A stretch of 64,000 bases of DNA from NCBI GenBank assembly GCA_000421065.1, contig ATWD01000001.1, positions 3,464,001 through 3,528,000 on the forward strand, given 5' to 3'. Positions 61,260-64,000 of this stretch are shown here, one piece after another. Under the pieces are notes generated by a model that was given only the letters and a program-made list of their open reading frames with translations, searched no databases and was not told the origin of the DNA. A program made the translations under genes and the position numbers. Origin of the DNA: Acidobacteriaceae bacterium TAA 166 (GTDB lineage Bacteria; Acidobacteriota; Terriglobia; Terriglobales; Acidobacteriaceae). Position 1 is the first letter of the stretch, and each line of letters opens with the position of its first letter.

Positions 61260-61580
61260 TCGACTTATCCTCGGCAAAGCCGAAGAGGTGTCGGCTTGAT
61301 GATTGCCGTTCAGGATGTAACCCATAATAAAAATAAGTAACAGGAATCCGGCGTCACGTCAGCAATCCTCACCGAGGGAGGACTGTTCAACGAGCTTTCG
61401 GAATCCCTCGTTCCTCCAACCACCCCAAAAACCTCCCACACGCAGGAAACTTTCTCTCCCGACCCATTCCTCTTTTCCCATTACCAAATCAGGTGCACCC
61501 ATATGGGTTCCCCTATAAAAAATCCACGTTTTCGGCGTCTATACTCTCTGAGAAGAAACTTTGCCGCAGGAGTACAGCGA
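61260..61580. other. Intergenic region with no recognisable feature
   Basis: A 321-bp gap that is A/T rich at its left end (AATAAAAATAAGTAA near 61325). No gene, hairpin with T run or repeat was recognised. The promoter for the zapB-like/zapA pair should lie within its right half. Confidence 0.4.
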
Positions 61581-61838
61581 ATGAGCACAGCCAGCATCAG
61601 CGTCGACGAGTTCCAGGCCCTCGAACAGAAGGTGCACCGCGCCGTCGAGATCATCAAGCAGGAGCGCGAAGCCCGCGCCCGGGCCGAGGCCGAGATCGCC
61701 CAGCTTCGCGAACAGCTCGAGTTCCAGACCCTGCTGGCCCAGGAGTCCCAGACCGCCGTCAACGCCCTCACCAAGGATCGCGAAAGCGTCCGGCAGCGCG
61801 TCGAGAAGATGCTCCAGCAGATGGATGAACTGATCTAG
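61581..61838 (+). CDS. Small coiled-coil protein, ZapB-like
   Basis: A protein of 85 aa, almost entirely predicted coiled coil (heptads from ~8 to 80: FQALEQKVHRAVEIIKQERE ... VRQRVEKMLQQMDEL). CAGGAG lies upstream of the ATG. Its position 65 bp ahead of zapA suggests a divisome or ZapB-like role. The longer frame to 61503 has no ribosome site. Confidence 0.75.
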   Translation: MSTASISVDEFQALEQKVHRAVEIIKQEREARARAEAEIAQLREQLEFQTLLAQESQTAVNALTKDRESVRQRVEKMLQQMDELI

Positions 61839-61903
61839 CCCTGACGAATCGAGTACCCGCCGGTCAAGTTTTAAGCTGATCGGGTTTTGAGAGGAGAAGC
61901 CGC

Positions 61904-62278
61904 ATGACCCCCGCCTCCCAGGCCACCCACAATCCGCCGGACTCCCAGCCCGCAGGCATGGCCGAGAGCAAGGCTGTAGCGGTCGAGATCTACGACCAGA
62001 TCTACCATCTCCGCGGAACCGACCCCGCTTACATCGAGCAGCTCGCCCATGTCGTCGACGCCAAGATGCGTGCCGTCTCCTCGCTCGGCAACACGGTCGA
62101 CTCTCTGCGGGTAGCGGTCCTCGCCGCCCTCAATCTCACCGACGAGCTCGAGACCCTACGTCAGCGCTACGACGCCCTCGCCGGAAGCCTCTCGCTCTCG
62201 CAGGTCACCCTGCGTTCCCGCACCTCTGCCCTCGGAGGCATGCTCGACGACGTCCTCGAAGATCGCAAGGTCGGCTGA
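61904..62278 (+). CDS. zapA: Cell division protein ZapA
   Basis: A protein of 124 aa. The ZapA family core is visible: VEIYDQIYHLRGTDPAYIEQLAHVVDAKMRAV, then the coiled-coil region VAVLAALNLTDELETLRQRYDALAG. ZapA binds FtsZ and promotes Z-ring bundling at mid-cell. A GAGGAG ribosome site precedes the ATG. In many bacteria zapA is followed by 6S RNA, and a structured RNA candidate occurs 1 kb downstream here. Confidence 0.92.
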   Translation: MTPASQATHNPPDSQPAGMAESKAVAVEIYDQIYHLRGTDPAYIEQLAHVVDAKMRAVSSLGNTVDSLRVAVLAALNLTDELETLRQRYDALAGSLSLSQVTLRSRTSALGGMLDDVLEDRKVG

Positions 62279-62349
62279 AGCGCGTGCCAAAAAAAAGAGA
62301 GTGAGAGCTGCCGATTCATCCCTGGCATCCTGCTAAAATTTAAACAGAA

Positions 62350-62380
62350 AGCCCCGGGATAACAGACCGGGGCTCTTGTT
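62350..62380 (+). terminator. Rho-independent terminator after zapA
   Basis: An 8-bp stem (AGCCCCGG/CCGGGGCT) with a 9-base loop, followed by CTTGTTGTT. It lies 71 bp after the zapA stop. Confidence 0.7.
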
Positions 62381-62405
62381 GTTAACCAGACCATTTTTTG
62401 AACGT

Positions 62406-62450
62406 GCGCTGCCGCACGGGCCCACGCGTAGTGGGCCCGGCCGGCAGGCC
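62406..62450. repeat. Truncated palindromic repeat R8
   Basis: A type B start (GCGCTGCCGC) is joined directly to a type A end (CGTAGTGGGCCCGGCCGGCA then GGCC) with the whole centre deleted. It still forms a hairpin through GGGCCCACGCGTAGTGGGCCC. Confidence 0.6.
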
Positions 62451-62537
62451 ATAGGTTTGAACATGCCTGCCGATCTTGAAGTCCGGACTCAAGTCAAATC
62501 GAATCAAGACTTTGACAAAAAACACCCAGGGGGCGGC

Positions 62538-63185
62538 ATGTACATTCCGAAGCACAACCTCGAGACCCGCACCGAAGTCATCGACCGCCTGATGCGATTG
62601 CACCCGCTGGCCACGCTGGTCAGCAACGGTCCCTCCAGCCTCTTCGCCACCCACCTGCCCCTGGTCCTCCACCGGACGAACGAAGAGCACGCCGTCCTGC
62701 GCGGACACCTCGCCCGGGCCAACATCCAGTGGAAGGATCTGGCCGCCCAGCCCGAGGCGCTCGCCATCTTCCACGGCCCCGAGCACTACATCACCCCCGC
62801 CTGGTACCCCGAGAAGGCAGCGACCGGCAAGGTCGTCCCGACCTGGAACTACACCGCCGTCCACGCCTCAGGCCCGGTCCGCGTCATTGAAGACTCCGAC
62901 TGGCTCCTCGAGCACCTGAACTCTCTCACCGATACCCACGAGACCGCCCGCCACGAGCCGCGCGAGCCCTGGAGCGTCGCCGACGCGCCGGAAGACTTCA
63001 TCGCCACGCTGATGCGGGGCATCGTCGGCCTCGAGCTCAAGATCCAGCGTCTTGAAGGCAAGTGGAAGGTGAGCCAGAACCAGAATGAGCCAACGCGAGC
63101 CTCGGTTGCCCGCGGCCTCGAAGAGCTTGCGACCGAAGAGAGTCTCGCCATGCGCAGCCTGGTCGACCCTCCCGCGCGGCCCTGA
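62538..63185 (+). CDS. PaiB family FMN-binding split-barrel regulator-like protein
   Basis: A protein of 215 aa beginning MYIPKHN, the invariant PaiB start; the upstream open frame to 62376 is rejected. The motif series RLMRLHPLATLVS, ATHLPLVL, GHLARANIQW, AIFHGPEHYITPAWYPEK and VPTWNYTAVHASG matches PaiB/FMN-binding proteins, with FMN bound in the split barrel. In Bacillus PaiB acts as a transcriptional repressor of sporulation and degradative genes; in Gram-negatives the role is unclear and may be flavin-dependent detoxification. GGGGGCGGC just before the ATG serves as ribosome site. Confidence 0.88.
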   Translation: MYIPKHNLETRTEVIDRLMRLHPLATLVSNGPSSLFATHLPLVLHRTNEEHAVLRGHLARANIQWKDLAAQPEALAIFHGPEHYITPAWYPEKAATGKVVPTWNYTAVHASGPVRVIEDSDWLLEHLNSLTDTHETARHEPREPWSVADAPEDFIATLMRGIVGLELKIQRLEGKWKVSQNQNEPTRASVARGLEELATEESLAMRSLVDPPARP

Positions 63186-63352
63186 GCCGCCGCGCCCAGA
63201 AGAAAGTTTTCTCGGAATGGCCTCGTATCCGGGCGCACATTTTACTCGCAGCCGTCAACTTGCAAAGCGGCGACGCGGCAGGTAGCATCACAACTCAAGA
63301 GACCGGCCTGCAAAGCAGGTGCGCGATCCACGCTGGTTGAACCAACATTCAT

Positions 63353-63498
63353 TGAACAGGGGCCTGGCTCGTAGACATGGTTCGGTGTGCAGCGTCCGCC
63401 AGTCCGGAATGCCTAAAGAACCACGGCAGGGTCCCACCGTCTTAGGACGGGTTCACCAGCGCATCTGCGCACGGCCCAGCGGGTCGGTCTTCTTGTAC
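63353..63498 (+). ncRNA. Candidate 6S RNA (ssrS)-like structured RNA
   Basis: A 402-bp gap (63186-63587) with no coding signal holds a sequence that folds into a long rod. ACAGGGGCCTGGCTCG (from 63353) pairs with CGGGTCGGTCTTCTTGT in an extended stem with several G-U pairs. Inside, TGGTTC pairs with GAACCA, and CCGTC-TTAG-GACGG is a perfect hairpin. GGGTTCACC then GCGC-ATCT-GCGC form a second small hairpin. The rod with central bulges, the length, the GGTTCA-hairpin near the 3' side and the location downstream of zapA all resemble 6S RNA, which binds the housekeeping RNA polymerase. This is judged by eye; the exact ends are uncertain, and a different structured RNA cannot be excluded. Confidence 0.4.
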
Positions 63499-63587
63499 GT
63501 TCCGAAAGTTTTCTGCCGGCAAGACATTCATTGTCTCCCGTCAGTGCAGTTACAGCAGCTTTCATTCGCAAGTCCCTGAAGTCGCAA

Positions 63588-64000
63588 GTGCATCCGAATC
63601 TCCTCCATCTAGGCTTTTTGACCATCCCGACCTATGGCGCACTCGCCGCGGTCGGTCTGATGCTGGCGCTGGCTCTCAGCCTCCGCACGGCTTCCGTCGT
63701 TGGCCTCGACCCCGACCCCGTCTGGAACGCCGGGCTCTTCGCCCTGATCGCCGCGTTCGTGCTCTCCCGCGTGCTCCTGGTCGCGACCAACCTGCACACC
63801 TTCTTTCGCTACCCGATCCTTCTGCTCATGGTTCCGTCGCTGACGCCGCTGGGCCTCGCGCTCACGGCAGTCGCAACCGCGATCTATCTTCGAACCCATG
63901 CCACGCCCATGCTGGCTACGCTCGACGCCTGGGCTCCCTGCGCGACCCTGGCGTGGGCGTTTCTCGCGCTCGGACACTTCGCCGAGGGCAGCGACCCCGG
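63588..64000 (+). CDS. lgt: Prolipoprotein diacylglyceryl transferase, 5' part
   Basis: Read from the GTG at 63588 the frame gives MHPNLLHLGFLTIPTYGALAAVGLM ... SRVLLVATNL and continues open to the window edge (137 codons). The MHP-x-L...G-x-x-T-I-x-TYG opening, the TM pattern and the later LGHFAEGSDPG match Lgt, which adds diacylglycerol to the lipobox cysteine of prelipoproteins in the inner membrane. No strong ribosome site precedes the GTG. The catalytic Arg/His region and the rest lie outside the window. It is of interest because this window encodes lipoproteins (the OprM-like channel and the RND adaptor). Confidence 0.8.
   Translation, partial: MHPNLLHLGFLTIPTYGALAAVGLMLALALSLRTASVVGLDPDPVWNAGLFALIAAFVLSRVLLVATNLHTFFRYPILLLMVPSLTPLGLALTAVATAIYLRTHATPMLATLDAWAPCATLAWAFLALGHFAEGSDP

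Overview
The window reads as a chromosome segment from an Acidobacteriota bacterium, most likely Terriglobales/Acidobacteriaceae. This is inferred from gene content and style: tandem RND permeases, secreted Gly/His-rich proteins, Tat-exported oxidoreductases, a PheT lacking its OB domain, and many short intergenic repeats. No search could be run, so the taxonomy is inference.

The window has two parts. Bases 1 to about 30,880 have moderate G+C and mixed codon use. They hold accessory genes: two fused CNBD/thioredoxin-reductase-like flavoproteins, three isochorismatase-like cysteine hydrolases, several SDR oxidoreductases, two HxlR regulators, an AraC regulator, an OsmC peroxidase, an EmrA/TolC pair, an RND tripartite pump, two DHA2-type MFS exporters, SRPBCC-like proteins, an alpha/beta hydrolase and a Na+/H+ antiporter. 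This part ends at a tyrosine recombinase (29546..30790, minus) lying just downstream of a tRNA-Phe(GAA) gene (30884..30958, minus). That is the usual layout of a genomic island inserted at a tRNA 3' end. Bases 30,960 to 64,000 are much richer in G or C at third codon positions and look like backbone: secreted adenosine deaminase-like protein, acyltransferase, lactonase, PLP decarboxylase, glycogen phosphorylase, MdtABC-like pump, HAD-UbiA fusion, diguanylate cyclase, pheS and pheT, Gfo/Idh/MocA oxidoreductase, zapB-like/zapA, PaiB-like protein, a candidate 6S RNA and the start of lgt.

The most interesting signal is a 17-bp operator, ACTTCA-N5-TGAAGT with an AT-rich spacer. It occurs upstream of at least six transcription units in the left part (3226, 6915, 12789, 22401, 22544 and 23482), with weaker versions in front of the HxlR gene at 7896 and the first reductase gene. 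It ties all three isochorismatase paralogues, two SDRs, the EmrA/TolC genes, the RND pump and one reductase into one proposed regulon. HxlR-type regulators are the best candidates for the binding protein. I read this as an HxlR-governed defence and detoxification island against reactive or toxic small molecules: hydrolysis and reduction, efflux, and flavin-dependent redox chemistry.

A second signal is a nested palindromic intergenic repeat family of about 165-230 bp. It has six long and two short copies between 35.5 and 62.5 kb and none in the left part, which independently supports the island boundary. Two copies bracket a two-gene insert that separates pheS from pheT.
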